From positions 431,985 to 495,984 of the forward strand of contig CAJNDS010001935.1 in assembly GCA_905221605.1 (NCBI GenBank): a stretch of DNA of 64,000 bases, written 5' to 3'. Positions 29,001 through 41,300 of this stretch are shown in pieces. Position 1 is the first letter of the stretch. Each line of letters begins with the position of its first letter. The notes beneath the pieces are model-generated. The model made no database searches, had not been told where the DNA came from, and saw nothing but the letters and a program-made list of their open reading frames with translations. A program made the position numbers and the translations under genes. The stretch comes from Symbiodinium natans. Its lineage: Eukaryota > Sar > Dinophyceae > Suessiales > Symbiodiniaceae.

Positions 29001-32000
29001 GATGAATGGAAGTTTTCACCAGAAGGGAGCCAGCCAACCGAATGCTCGGAGGGTCATGGGGGTTGGAGGCTGGGGATGATGAGACGCAAACTGGGAGAAG
29101 AACAAGCGCAGGAGTCGCTCGAATGGGGCATGGGTGGAGAGACCCAACCTTCAGGGAGACCGCCCATATATGCATAGCATTATATGAATGTATATAATTT
29201 ATATTATATATGTATGAGTAGGTAGATGTTTGATTGATGGAACCAAGAAAGCTCGACACTATAGAGAGTCCGCTTGGCATGTCAGCTGGTAGCCCTTGGC
29301 AGACGCTTACAACCTTTATTCCCAGCCAGAGCGGCCAAGTCAGGGCTCGGAGCTGTCAGCCAGGGTTCCAGGACCAACCGAGATTGGGGGCGAGCAGGCG
29401 CCTCGGCTTTGGCTTCAGCAGGGGCTCTTAAAGGGGACCCCTTTACTCTACCCCTTTACGTGCTTCTGCGGGGGAGCCTAAGGCTCCGAAGGCTGTTCTG
29501 TTTTTGATGCACGTGTTCATGTCCATACCTGGGGCCGCGCCACTCGCTTAGAGTCATGTAATGGACGTCATGTCATCCTAGCATCCTAATCCTGCACGCA
29601 GGCTGTCTGCTTTTAAGCTTCGTCTTGCGAGCCGAGAATCCAGGCTGTCGAGACCCTGCGTGCTCTGCACATGCCCAGTCGGCCGCAGCGCAGAAATGAC
29701 CTTCTCCTGCTCCTCCGAGGAATTATATCCGGAATCATAGACATGCTCAGCCTAAGTCTAAGGCACAAGTTCGAGGGAGGTTTTGCATGGGTCAGGTCAA
29801 GCCGGGCTGAACTGGATCTTGTGTCAATCCTGAGCTTTCGGTGGCAACTTTCGTGCCGGATTGCCCGTTGCTCCCAATGGTACGTGTAACCGTTCGATGA
29901 CAACTACCAAGTAAATGACATACGGCAACTGCGTATTACTCAGAGACAATGCAAGCTTGCGCCGTCTCCAGCTCTCCTCCACATACTGCCGGGCGAGCTG
30001 CTGCAGTTGACTACAAAGCAGCGCCCATGGGTCTGCCTGGGCTGGGGCGGCTCTACGTCGACTCTGCACAGAAACTGCACCCTACATCAGGCCCCACATG
30101 GCAGGGGAACAGCTTCGAGAAGCCGCGCCCCTCTGTTGACAGTTCACGTGCCACGTGCATCTGGATCAAGATGATCTTCCTCAAACTACATTAAATTGAA
30201 ACGAAACCCAAACCATCCCAAACCCCAGGCCCACAGGCCCTCTTGCACAAAACCAGAAACTATGCGATGGCGCACCGGGCCCCCCGAAGTCATGCTCCGC
30301 AGGGCCTCACCGCATTGCACGGGGGTGTGGCTGGGGGGCAACGTGCCCTTCTTGCAGCATTGGGCACACAACTGTCAAGACAATCTACGACTCAAAGACT
30401 CCATGACCGCTCTGACGCTAGCAATGATCAAACCGAACCCCAGCCTGCCTGCCCTTCGCGGCCGCCCTAGACTAGAGTGTTTCCAGCAGGGCCGCAGATA
30501 AGAGGCACACGGCTGCGGCATCACGTACCGTGACCCTTTGAAAATGCCGGCTTCGAGACTCAAGCTGGGTCTGGGCCTGAGGGGAGAAATGGCTCTGACC
30601 AGCAAAGGCCCTGATCTCCAAGGCCCAAAGCCCACAACCTTCACTCCGAGTTGCATTAGAGTCCAGAACAAGCACTGAGACTGAGACCAACGCGGAAGCT
30701 TCCATCCCAGTCTCGAAACCCGTGCAACTCCTACCATAAGTCGCAAAGCCCTGCGTCAACCTGACCCTAACCCTACAAGCCCCAGTGAGGCTCTACCGAG
30801 GCTTGAGCCGGGATCTCTTTCTTCAGCATGTCCGCTGTCTCCTGTGACCCGTGTTTCCTGGGTCCCCAATAAGCAAGCAGAGTCTTTGGGCTTCAAGTTC
30901 CAAACTTTTTGGCTTCAAGGAGATCGGGGATTCGAATGAAATAGGATGGAGGTTCCGGGCTAACAGTAGATGTTGTGTCATACTCCCACCCCTCCCCCTC
31001 CGCAGAACATGTTCCATTTTGCGGCAACTTCTCCTGGTTGGCGTTGCTGCCCCCTTCGTTGTCACATCACAGTTCGCAAAGGTTAAGATTCTTTCTCTTC
31101 AGAGATGCAACCAGTCCCTTGCCCAGATTTTTCAACTGCCGACATACTTAAACCATATTGCGGCTCAACGACCCTAGATTCATGCCTTTTCAACACTGGA
31201 AGGGGTGGTTCAGCTTTCGGTTAAATTCATGTGTTCAACTGAGTTCAGTGTATGGGCCAAGTATCCCAACATGCAGCCACTTCATATCAAACAACAGTCC
31301 ACCGGGGTGTCCATGCTTAGCATTTCCTCGTGGAAGCACTGTCAGCTCTGCATGCGTTTCATCCGGTGATGTTTGCTCCGACCCCGTTGCGTGGCTGGGC
31401 CGACCGACCGTGAGGGTCCCACCTCCAATGCGCTGGAGTCTAACCCGAAGTTCTACATCTGTTTTTTGGGGCGTTTTCGGGCTCAGCGCCTCCTCCTCCC
31501 CCTCCCCCTCCCCCTCCCCCTCCCCCTCCCCTCCCCGCACAGATCGCGCGCCCCGGCTTTTGCGGTCTCCTTGTCCTCTTTGCAGTATTGTTGTCTGGTT
31601 GTGGTGGTTGTTGGTGGCGGTTGGTGATGACACATTATCATCGTTGATTGGGCCTCTTTTCTCTTAACTTCTAGTTTCATACTCTTCCTTGTACTACGAT
31701 TTGGCAGTTGGGGTGTCAACACCGTGCCGTTGCATTAAGCATCTCATGCAGTGCCTGGTCGCCGCGGCGAAAGTCTCACGCCACTCCCTTCAGTACTCTC
31801 TCGGCTTTGGGTGCATGAGATGCCTGGCCTACCCGAAGTTTGTCGAAGCAAAACAGCCGATCAGTGCACTGGCACGCAGCTCCTGCGGATCCTTCATGGC
31901 AAGAACCTCCAGACAGGAAGCAGAACCTTCTACCATACATTTCGTAAACTGAAACTGCGCAGTACGCTGCAGCCGCACGATGCAGCATAGCCTGGTGTGA

Positions 32001-33129
32001 GGCTGCGGATGAAGGACAACCCCATGTACTGATGCGGGGTGGCCTCTTCCATCCGAAGAGGTGTCGGCTGTCTCGCAACGTACCTGGCGGGAATCCGGTC
32101 ACAATGGAACCTTTGTGTAAATCCGTGTTTTCCTAGTACTTTACACACAACTAGTCCACGTACTTTACACACATCTAGTCTACCTACCATCTCGAACCAC
32201 CCTCAACGCACATGATGCCCTAAAGCATGACATGCAGTGTCCGATTCTTCGCTGCCGAGCAAGGGCTTACTGAGGCTTACTGAAGCTGAATGCTTGACAG
32301 CCACGCCAACGACATCGTCGACGTCGATTGTGCGTTGCCACTTCCGGGCCATTCTGCGCGATGTATGCTCGGAAGGTGGCTCAAAGGCCCAAAGCGCCCT
32401 CAAAGCACCACTGATTCAAGGCAGGTGGACCAGCCACCTGCTGGTCACAGGCAACCAATGCCCAGTTGTTGTTGAATGAACTCCTGCCCGCAACTGCTTC
32501 TTCCCCGCCACCCCAAAATCAATGTGTCCGGAGATTCTCATCAACTGGGTGTTGCCTCTTCCGCACGAGTGACGCTCTGTATCAGTGCGGGTGCTGGTTC
32601 CGCACCCGTGCAACTTGCAGCAGGCTGGTAAGTACACATGGCAAATTAAGGGTGCCCTTCTACTCTTGGTTCGTTGTGGAATGGGGAGCCAAGTTTCCTA
32701 GTGAAGCGCACTTGTCCAAGACGCTGTCAAACACACGCTTGTCCTCTGGCCAGTTCCTTGGCAAACGGAATCCAGCTGCCAGTGGCTTCTGTCTACGGGT
32801 CGTTTGTGGTGGGAGCGCCACTCCTAAATCAACGTGCCTACGTGTTCAACACCGGTTGAGGCGACGGTGAGCCTGCTTTTCTACCAAACATCAGAAAAGA
32901 AGGGCAGATTCTGTCAATGTTCCTCGATGCCTTGTCCCCTAGTACGCCCAACTACCCCCCCTACTACCCCCCTACTACCCACTACTACCCCCTCCTACCC
33001 CCTACACCACCTCCTAGCACCCCCGAATTGCTGCCGCCACTCTGGCAATCCGAACTCCGAAACTGAGAAGCGAAGCCAAAGATAGCCAAAGCCTTTTTGC
33101 TTCGAGACTCACCTCCCTTCGTCAGGCAG

Positions 33130-33272
33130 CAACAAAACCCTGAAACCCCTAAAGAAGGAACCCTAAACCCTGAACCCTGAACCCGAAACCCTTTTTGCAT
33201 CCGGGACTCCCGTCGGAACCCTAAACCCGAAACCCTAAACCCTAAACCCTAAACCTAAACCCTAGACCTTTT
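33130..33272 (-). repeat. CCCTAAA telomere-type repeats, scattered
   Basis: Diverged and clean CCCTAAA units; left arm of the sandwich around 33273-33385, with TTTAGGG at 33397-33436 on the right. Confidence 0.8.
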
Positions 33273-33385
33273 TCTTGAGCGCCTGGCTCGGGCGTGTTGT
33301 TTGCAAAGCATGGGCAGCTGTCCACGCAGGGATGTTCAGCCCTGCCAGTCTCCGGGCAAGTTCTGTCCACGTTTGAAGTGACTAA
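33273..33385 (-). CDS. Coding-like island between inverted telomeric repeats
   Basis: Minus frame reads RTELARRLAGLNIPAWTAAH and then A-L-Q-T-T-R-P-S-Q-A-L-K. It is alanine- and arginine-rich with helical character. It is bracketed by CCCTAAA (33130-33272) and TTTAGGG (33397-33436). No family is recognised and no neighbouring exon could be joined to it. Confidence 0.3.
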
Positions 33386-33436
33386 ACCCAAACTTGGGTT
33401 TAGGGTTTAGGGTTTAGGGTTTAGGGTTTAGGGTGT

Positions 33437-33534
33437 GGGATGTTCCCCCTTATACAAACAGCCCTTGATGGGGATGATAAATCGGGGGTACTATAATCCC
33501 TATTTAAGGACTGTTAGCATAAGGGGGAACGTCT
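33437..33534. mobile_element. Family B palindromic element
   Basis: GGGATGTTCCCCCTTATACA to CATAAGGGGGAACGTCTC inverted arms with TTAAGGACTGTTAG inside. It directly follows a TTTAGGG array. Confidence 0.8.
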
Positions 33535-34777
33535 CAACCCAAAACCCTAAACCCTGACTAATGTCGGGGTGGGCGGGGGGGGGGGGGGAGGGCTTTTGAC
33601 TTGGGTCCATCTTCTTGATATCTTGTACTTTGAAGTACCTCTGAAGGGGCCCTGCTTTACAACAAACCCCCATGTGAGATGCGCGGATGCGAAGGGTGCA
33701 TGCGGGAGTCTTGCGATCATTCGGGAGACCACACGGGTGCGTGGGCGCAGTCCACTGCTCTAGCTTTGTGCATTGAAATTGCTGAGCCTGAACTCCGGGC
33801 ACAGTGCCCTGACGTACGAACTGACACGCTACGAAGAACCTGGATCGCGGGCCACCGCCCTCAACTGCAACGCTTCAAGGCTAACATCTGACACTGAGAG
33901 CCGGACACCTCCTGCAAGCAAGCCACGTGCCTCGTCTAAGGCTTCGCGAGTTTCGACCGAGACTGTGTATTATGACCCGGCTTTCTTTCCATGTGAGCAT
34001 AAACATGTCACACCCGGCATTACCCATGAATATCCATGAATTTAGCATGATCAAGTTCATCAAGTGAGGTTGGTGTGACATCGCCCATGACACCCATGAC
34101 AGCATGTAACCACAGGTTTAACAGCACCGCTCCCTCATGCTGCAAACTGTGCTCTTAGACGCACTGAGCCCGGAACCAGGAACTAGACGAGGCCGCTCGT
34201 CCACCAAAACGCAGGGCATCCCGAAAGCCTCAGATCAAGGAGAGACATGATGCCAGTCCTGCTGCAACCTGTAGCTACCTTTTCCTTCGTGGAACTTCTC
34301 CAAAGCCCTTTCATCTACACCTCAGATGCATGAACAACCGGCTTGCCTTTAAGAGCTTGGTTCGACTTACAAGCCCCAGCCGCCCAAAGAACGACCTCTG
34401 CAAACCCCCAGCGCGCTCAGCCACGGCGGGACGGAGACGCGCGCAACGCACCCCCGCCCACCTGCCTGGGCGCAGCCGTCGGGCCAGCCCCTGCAGCGCC
34501 ATGGCCCGCAGCCTCGCAACACAGAAGCCCACAAAGACAGACACGGCTGCTGGGGGGTTTCGACTGTCACGACTTGGACATGCCAAGCGAGCTCGGCTGT
34601 CCCAACCCTAAAGTTGACTTCCTGACTCATATCACGCGCTGAGCAGTTGCACGGCGTCATGCGCAACAAATTCCGACTGGCAAGAAGGGGGTCGAGGATT
34701 CTTCGGAGGAAGCATGAGGCACTCATGAGGCCTGGCAAAGACGCGGAGTAAGGCTACATGATGAAAGCGGTAGCTTA

Positions 34778-34936
34778 GGGTTTTGGCGTTGAGGGTTGAG
34801 GGTTGAGGGTTTAGGGTTTAGGGGTCAGGGTTTAGGGTTTAGGGTTTAGGGTGTAGGGTGTAGGGTGTAGGGTGTAGGGTTTGGGTTTAGGGTTTAAGGT
34901 TTAAAGTTTAGGGTTTAGGGTTTGGGGTTTAGGGCC
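34778..34936 (+). repeat. TTTAGGG array with GTGTAGG variants
   Basis: About 20 units including a run of four GTGTAGG-type units and TTGAGGG variants. No recognised exon adjoins it. Confidence 0.85.
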
Positions 34937-35181
34937 TAACCTGCTTCCAGGAGGCACTTCAGGCTAAGTCCTTTTTGCGTCCCAACCTTCACCAAATTGC
35001 ACCAAGACCACAACATCAGTTCTCATGTCGTTGTCGCTTCCAGTCTTGAGATACGCAGCTGCAGTTTAGTTCGCAACCCTAAACCCTAAACACCAAACCC
35101 TAAACCCTAAACGACCCAATGCCTAGACCCTAAGCCCTTTGCAACTGGACTCCTTGAGGGCCTAAATCCTAAACCCTAAGT

Positions 35182-35480
35182 CACCGGCTACGTTCACTGC
35201 ACTCGTTGCGTTCGTGTGCAAGGCCCCCCTGTCCAGTCGATCGAGTTTTGCAAAGAATCTTCGGGCTTGGATGCGAAGTTCAGTGCACGCAGTTCTCAAA
35301 TTGAGGAAACGGCGACCGAAAATCACCATTGCACCATGACAGTTAACGGATGCAAGCTGGGGCGATAAGTCATGGGCAGTCTTCTGTTGGAACGCTGCTT
35401 GGGTTGCCTTCGAGGTGTTTCTGTTCGTTGTCGCCCGTGTGTTTTGCACGTCTGCCTCAGCCTGCGCTGAGGCATGAGGC
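35182..35480 (-). CDS. Coding-like open frame, unknown
   Basis: Minus frame open for about 100 codons; the part AMVIFGRRFLNLRTACTELR and IQARRFFAKLDRLDRGALH looks coding. It ends close to CCCTAAA repeats on its downstream side (35160-35180). No family is recognised and the boundaries are uncertain. Confidence 0.28.
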
Positions 35481-35533
35481 ATCCTCTCCTGCTGAGTTTC
35501 TGGATGTATGCCTCAATCTAGAGCTTAAGATAC

Positions 35534-35636
35534 TCCCCCAATATTGCTTAATTCAGGAATATTCCTTAGGTCATATAGGGATCCTTAATATGATTCAAGG
35601 TCTATTCCTTAATTAAGGGATATTGGGCCCTTTGGG
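35534..35636. mobile_element. Family A element
   Basis: Left end lacks the CCCAAAGAG part but keeps CAATATTGCTTAATT; right end is GATATTGGGCCCTTTGGG. About 103 bp. Confidence 0.8.
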
Positions 35637-35732
35637 TCCCCAATGGTCCTCAGAGTGGCAGCAGACCCTCGAGCCCTGCGACATCTTCTTCGGCCCCTTC
35701 CAACTGAGGCTGACTGACCCCGGCACGACCCA

Positions 35733-35771
<39 letters not shown>

Positions 35772-36149
35772 GTTATTTATTTTTTTTGGCTTTTCGAGAG
35801 AAGGGCCCGGGTTACATAAGCCTATGATGGAAGTCTTTCCTGGCATGCGGCACGTTAGGAACTTGAATGTTTCGGGCACCGATCCTTGAGCGTCCGTCTT
35901 ACTAGGGCTTTTTCGTTCACACCTGGTGTGCCTCTCTTGCGCGCATGTTGGGAAGCTCCTTCAGGCACTTCACCAACTGCTACTCTCCAGCTTCTGCGGT
36001 CATCCGGAGTCAGATGTTGGGTGGGAGGCGTCGTCGTTGCGCCGTGCCGTGCACCTGAAGTGGTGCTGTCGGGGTATGCAGGGCCTTTTACAAAAATTAG
36101 CTAGAATAGTCAGCAGACGATGTATGTAACCCACTGAACCCTCCAAACC

Positions 36150-36243
36150 CATGTTCCCCCTTATACTAACAATCCTCAATCGGGATTATAGTACCCCCGA
36201 TTCCAATCCCAAATAAAGACTGTTAGCATAACGGGGAGCATCC
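36150..36243. mobile_element. Family B palindromic element
   Basis: CATGTTCCCCCTTATACTAA left arm and TAGCATAACGGGGAGCATCC right arm; 94 bp, same centre AGTACCCCCGATT. Confidence 0.8.
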
Positions 36244-36355
36244 AAACCTCAAGCCTTAGGACGCTGCGTTGGGAGCTCAGTGAGCTGCGCTTCTCGATGA
36301 TCGGAGTAGTGGCCCTTGGGACATAGGGGTACCCAAAGAGCCCAATATCCCTTAA

Positions 36356-37516
36356 TCCGCCGAGGCCTCGGGCCGAAGGTGTATAGGTAGTCAGAACAGG
36401 CACCCCCCTCCAAATCCCCCCAAAGCCCTTTTTCGGACCCCTTTTTTTGCCTCAAATGGGTACCCCCCCTAGGTGAGCAGGGTCCGCAAGCGGATGGTTC
36501 GCCAGGACCAGAGGCAGTTGCAGCCCTTCCCAGCAGGGCCCCCCCCTTTTTTCACCCCTTCCTGACCCAACCCCCCCCCTCCCCCCCCCCCCCCCCCCCT
36601 ACCCCCCCCCCCTACCCCCCCCCCCCTACCCCCCCCACCCCCCACCTCCCCCCCTACCCCCCCCCCTATCCCTTTTGTCCCTCCCCCAAAAGCCTCATGA
36701 GCGGCTGGGCTCGAGGTGCTAATGGACGCAACAAGAGGGGCTTGATGTTTTTGTAGGTGTCGCTATAGCACACCCAATGGTTCATAACCTAGGGGTGTCG
36801 CTTTTCAAGTGGTTTTACAGGGTTTTAGGCATTCGTGTCCACCCCTTGCTTAATTGTCTGGCTGGGGGTTTTGGCGCTTGCTCACATAAGGTGTTTGTGA
36901 ACGGAGAAAACCCGGCCCCGACGCGCTGGCTTGAGGGCCGGAGGCTCAACTGGTGTGAGCACGGCCGCAAATCCGCCGAGGCCTCGGGCCGGAGGTGTAT
37001 AGGTTGTCAGAACAGGCACCCCCCTCCAAATCCTCAAAGCCACCTTTTTTTTGCCTCAAATGGGTACCCCCCCTGGGAAACCGGGTCCGCAAGCGGACGG
37101 TTGAAGCCCTCCCACCCCCCCTCCCCCCCTCCCCCCCCCCCCCCCCCCCCACCCCCCCACCCACCCCCACCCCCACCCCCCCCCCCCCCCCCTATTTCGC
37201 CCCCGGTTTTCGAGGCTCAACTGGTGTGAGCACGGCCGGGGACGAGCCGAAGAGTGTAGGCTTGAACCGAAACCCGAAACCTTAAATCTTAGCTCCCCCC
37301 CCTTCCCCCTCTGCCCTAAACCCAAAAAAACCCTAAACCCCAAAGCATGAACCTTGAGCCCTAAGCCCTCAATCCTAAACTAACCCTCAACCCTAAACCC
37401 CAAACCATAAACCATAAACCCGGAACCCTAAACCCTAAACCCAACCCTTATTGCTTGGGTCCAGCGACTTGGGCGCTGCGGATGCGCTGGGCCGGGCCGA
37501 GGCGGGTCGCGTAGCG
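36356..37516. mobile_element. TTAA-flanked element (copy 2) inside a family A element
   Basis: 1161 bp between TTAA at 36352-36355 and 37517-37520, with the same ends as copy 1. The 5' module (CCGCCGAGGCCTCGGGCC...TTTTTGCCTCAAATGGG, poly-C) is present twice, restarting at 36968, so the copy is internally duplicated. The two halves of its family A host are outside (36332-36355 and 37517-37608). Confidence 0.65.
36568..36665. repeat. Poly-C tract
   Basis: Long C runs broken by TA (CCCCCTACCCCC), part of the TTAA-flanked element. Comparable tracts lie at 37110-37190, 12831-12868 and 62595-62670 in the other copies, and isolated C or G runs at 11290-11303, 11480-11508 and 39986-40002. Confidence 0.85.
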
Positions 37517-38340
37517 TTAAAATTAAGGAATATACTTTAAATCATATTAAGGATCCCTATATGATTTAAGGAAGATTCCTAAATAAAGCAATATTGGGCT
37601 CTTTGGGTACAGAGGGGAAAGGGGGCACGTCCATGGGTTCAGGCTTTTTGCTGTTTAGGGCTTTTGCTGTCCAGGGTTCTATAGGGATACATAAGGGGTA
37701 CAGTATGTGGCTTCTAGAAACCCTATTGAGGTTTCAACGGGGTGCTGTACAATATGGTACAAGTTCAGTGTCTGATCCGAAGCGGCACAAAAAAGCCTTT
37801 GGCAAGACTCAAGTTTGTTGCAGCCGGTGGGCTTATCATGCTCATGGAGACTTCGCAACGAAGGAGCGAAGCTCGTCCCGAAGATTCTCCACGTCCTTGC
37901 CTTCACCACGTGCTCTTGGCCCACTGCGAGGTCTGTCTTTGACCCACTGCTCTATGCGACACAAAAAACTCGCTGATGTGAACAGGATGCGAGGGTGGAG
38001 GGCTTAGGTTATCGGCTTAGGCATTTGAGGGAAGTCCGGCAATCCGAGCTTTGCTGATCATGGCTTCACCCACTCCTTGATCCACGCACTTCTCGAGGAA
38101 GGCAAACACCAGCTCGGACTGCCTCGGCAAGAGGGCTCTGGTTGTGGCTGCGTCGATTCCTCTTCGATGCAAACGCTAGGACCCTAGGAATACACATGCG
38201 AGGGGCCCCACCGTATTATAGGGGCCTTCATAATTAGAATAGGGGTTTGGGGGAGTTACTAAAGTATAGTCATAAAGGCACCATAGAAGAATACGATTTT
38301 CTAATTGTTCCGACCCCTGTATTCTCCTCCCGAGACCTGA

Positions 38341-41300
38341 CAAGGCCGCCTCTGCGTCGCCTCCGCCTGGCGCAGCTGCGATGCCTTCACCTGAGTGAGG
38401 GTGAGGGCCGCGCAGCGCAAGGCCCCTGAAGCAGCTCTACTTGGAGGTTCATTTTGGTAGCTATAAGTATGGTTATAAGTACCCTGAACAGGGTTATAAG
38501 TATAGTTACCATACTTAGAACCCTGAACCTACAAGTATCCTATGAATCTTAGCAATTTTAACAGGAAAGCCACTCAGAGTTGTTGACTCGACACCTTGTG
38601 GATGTATATATGTATACTAGAACAAAAAAACATAAGCAAGTACATACATATGGGTGGTTGTCAAAATCAAAAAATCCCTTTGGGGGGGTACCCTAAATAT
38701 TAGGTGCCGTATATTTATAGGGATCCAAAAAGTCACCATAATTTTGACAACCACCCACATTTAAACAAAAAACAAATAGATAATAATAATAATACTAATA
38801 ATAATCACAATCAAAATAATAAGAATAATAATAATATATATATATATAATAAAAATAATAATTATTATTATTTTTTATTTTTAAAAAACAAAAGTACGTG
38901 CCAAGAACACAAAGAGAAAAGGAGGCCTGAGCCTCGCCCCGTGCGAGCTGCAGCTGGACCTCGGCCTCCTCCGGGGGCTCCACTTTGGTCTCATCTAGGG
39001 GGTTTAGGGTTTAGGGTTTAGGGTTCTTGGGTTCTTGGGTTCTTGGGTTCTAGGGTTCTTGGGTTCTTGGGTTCTAGGGTTCTAGGGTTCTAGGGTTCTA
39101 GGGTTCTAGGGTTCTAGGGTTCTACGGTTCTTGGGTTCTAGGGTTCTAGGGTTCTAGGGTTCTAGGGTTCTAGGGTTTAGGGGTTCTGAAGAATTGGAAC
39201 AGGGTTTTTTTTGGGGGGGCGGGGGGTTCTTGAGCTAGTATAGTCCTGTAAAGGAATCAAAACAGGTTCTTTTTGTTTTTTTTTTTTGGGGGGGGTTAGG
39301 TAAGTCATTAAAGTATACCTATAAAGGAGTTAGAATAGGGTTTTGGGGGGTTATTATAAGTTATTATCGTCAGTATAGTAGACCAAAACAAGGATGTCGG
39401 GTCGCTTGTCTAGTTGTGTGTGTCCTTTCTGATTGGGGGGGGAGAACCGGGGGGGGTGGGGTCTTGAACAAACACCCAACACTCCGGGGCTTGCCCTAAA
39501 CCCTAAACCCTAAACCCTAAACCCTAAACCCTAAACCCTAAACCCTAAACCCTAAACCCTAAACCTAAACCCTAAACCCTAAACCCTAAACCCTAAACCC
39601 TAAACCCTAAACCCTAAACCCTAAACCCTAAACCCCAAACCCTGCCCCGAAATCACAAGGGCTCGGGCTCTGGGTGGCACTGCCCCCGGCGCCTGGAGGC
39701 GCTCGGCCAGCTTCATCTTCTCGCTCTTCAACTTCTCCACCTCTTGCCTCTCCCACGTATTCAGATGCCATGTAGGTGTATAGGGCTATATTAGGGTATA
39801 ATTAGGGGATATATAGGGGTTCTATATATGCCATTTAGGTATATAGGGGCTGTATAAGGTATAATTCGGGGATATATAGGGGTTCTATAGATGCCATTTA
39901 GGTATATGGGGGCCATACAGGGTATAATTAGGGGATATGTAGGGGTTCTGTATATGATTGAGGGTCCGTTCTGGGTTCCTTCTGGGGGGGGGGGGGGGGG
40001 GGTTTGGGTGATTAAGGGACTGAAGAAGGGACCCTTGTACGGGACCTTCAGGGGGTTGTTAGGTGCTACTTTGGGATATAGGAACTCTTCTCCACCTCTT
40101 GCCTCTCACACCGGGCTTCCTTTTCAGATCTTCTTTGGGGGGTCAGGGTAGGAGTTCAGGAGGTTCCCCCTTTATACGGGATTATGGTACCCCCTATTAT
40201 ACTCCCTACTAAGGACTGTTCGTTGAAGGGGGAACATCCCAAGCAGGAGGTTAGATGTGGAAAACTCAGCCCAAAGCCTTTTTCAAGATCCCCAAGATGC
40301 CCCAAAAACGACGAAGGCCTTGCTTGCAAGCTTTCAATGAGACAAGAAGAGTCGCAACCTCCCCCTAAAAAAACAGAAGCACCGTACCCCCGAGTGTCTC
40401 CCCTAAAGCCCCAAAACCCTACATCCTCAAACCCTAAACCCTGAACCCCCCCCCCCCCCTGTCCCCTCAAAACCTAAACCCTTCACCCTAACAGACCCCC
40501 CTGTTTGTCCCTAAAAAACCCAGCTTGTTCCCTCAAAATCCCTATAAACCCTGAACCCCCCTTTGTTCCCCTCAAGAACCCCTTCGAATCTCTCGCTCCC
40601 AGCGGCTCGTAGTCCCTGCGGAGGCTCTCCAGCGCGGCCTCGGAGGTCTGCCGGGCTTCTGCCAGCCTCGGCTTGTTCTTGTTTTTGTTTTTTTTTGCGG
40701 CGGGGGGGAGGGGGAGGGGGCTCAAGGGGGCTTTTTGACTTTAAAGGGCTTTTTAAGGGGTTCTGCGAAATTTCCCTCGAGGGGGGTTTCTGTATCGTTC
40801 CAACCTTCGGCTCTCACACTCGCACGAGGCCATGCCTTGCTGCTTCTACTGCTTGCGATCGCCCTCTGACATTCCACCAAATCGCAACAAAACACCCAGC
40901 CGTCAGCGTTGTGGAGCAAACTTCCGGAGGAAAGGGGGCAGTGCTTTGTGACGTCAAAAGGAGCTACCGGATCTTGGGAATGTCCCGGCCAGTCAAGAAG
41001 CGTGCTTCAGGAGTTTCCGTGGTCGGGATTCGCGGCGGCTGAACGCTGGGAAGTGAAGGCAAACCCTAGTTTGCGTGGTCGTTCTGGTGGTTTTTCGGGG
41101 TGGCATCTTCCTGCCTCTCACCCCAAAAAGCCCTAGATAAGCTGATTCGAGCATACATACACACCCACACACACACACAGGCGCCAGGGAACTGCTTGGA
41201 AAAGCGTCGCTCGAGTGCGATCCTGGGGAGAGACGGAGCTGGACTGCAGGATTGGAGGCCGTTGTTACTGGCAGGGGCTACCTTGAGGATACTACTGCAG

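Larger units (their letters stand above)
25200..33129. other. Gene-poor stretch
   Basis: Apart from repeat tracts (25666-25795, families E and F, a CCCTCC microsatellite at 31495-31535) I see no recognisable gene. Several open frames of 90-170 codons occur on both strands (28761-29177 plus, 31158-31667 plus), without motifs and often overlapping open frames on the other strand. Short unrecognised exons may be hidden here. Confidence 0.5.
36332..37608. mobile_element. Family A element split by the TTAA-flanked insertion
   Basis: Left arm CCCAAAGAGCCCAATATCCC at 36332, right arm ATTGGGCTCTTTGGG ending 37608. Removing 36356-37516 and one TTAA leaves a normal-sized family A palindrome. Confidence 0.7.
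33540..38340. other. Mostly repeats with few coding signals
   Basis: Holds a poly-G tract (33573-33590), the 34778 array, one family A and one family B element, an AT microsatellite (35738-35768), and the split element 36332-37608. A GC-rich block at 34375-34590 has open frames on both strands, none recognisable. Open frames near 33780-34040 and 35886-36129 are undecided. Confidence 0.45.

Noticed and set aside
28761-29177. 138-codon plus-strand ORF
   Set aside because: No motif, an opposing open frame over part of it, and no plausible exon context. Not strong enough to list as a gene.
31158-31667. 169-codon plus-strand ORF
   Set aside because: It runs through a CCCTCC microsatellite (Ser-Pro repeats), the opposite strand is also open, and no domain is visible.
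37100-37230. Proline-rich frames over the C tracts (also near 62600)
   Set aside because: Low-complexity translation of poly-C inside a repeated element.
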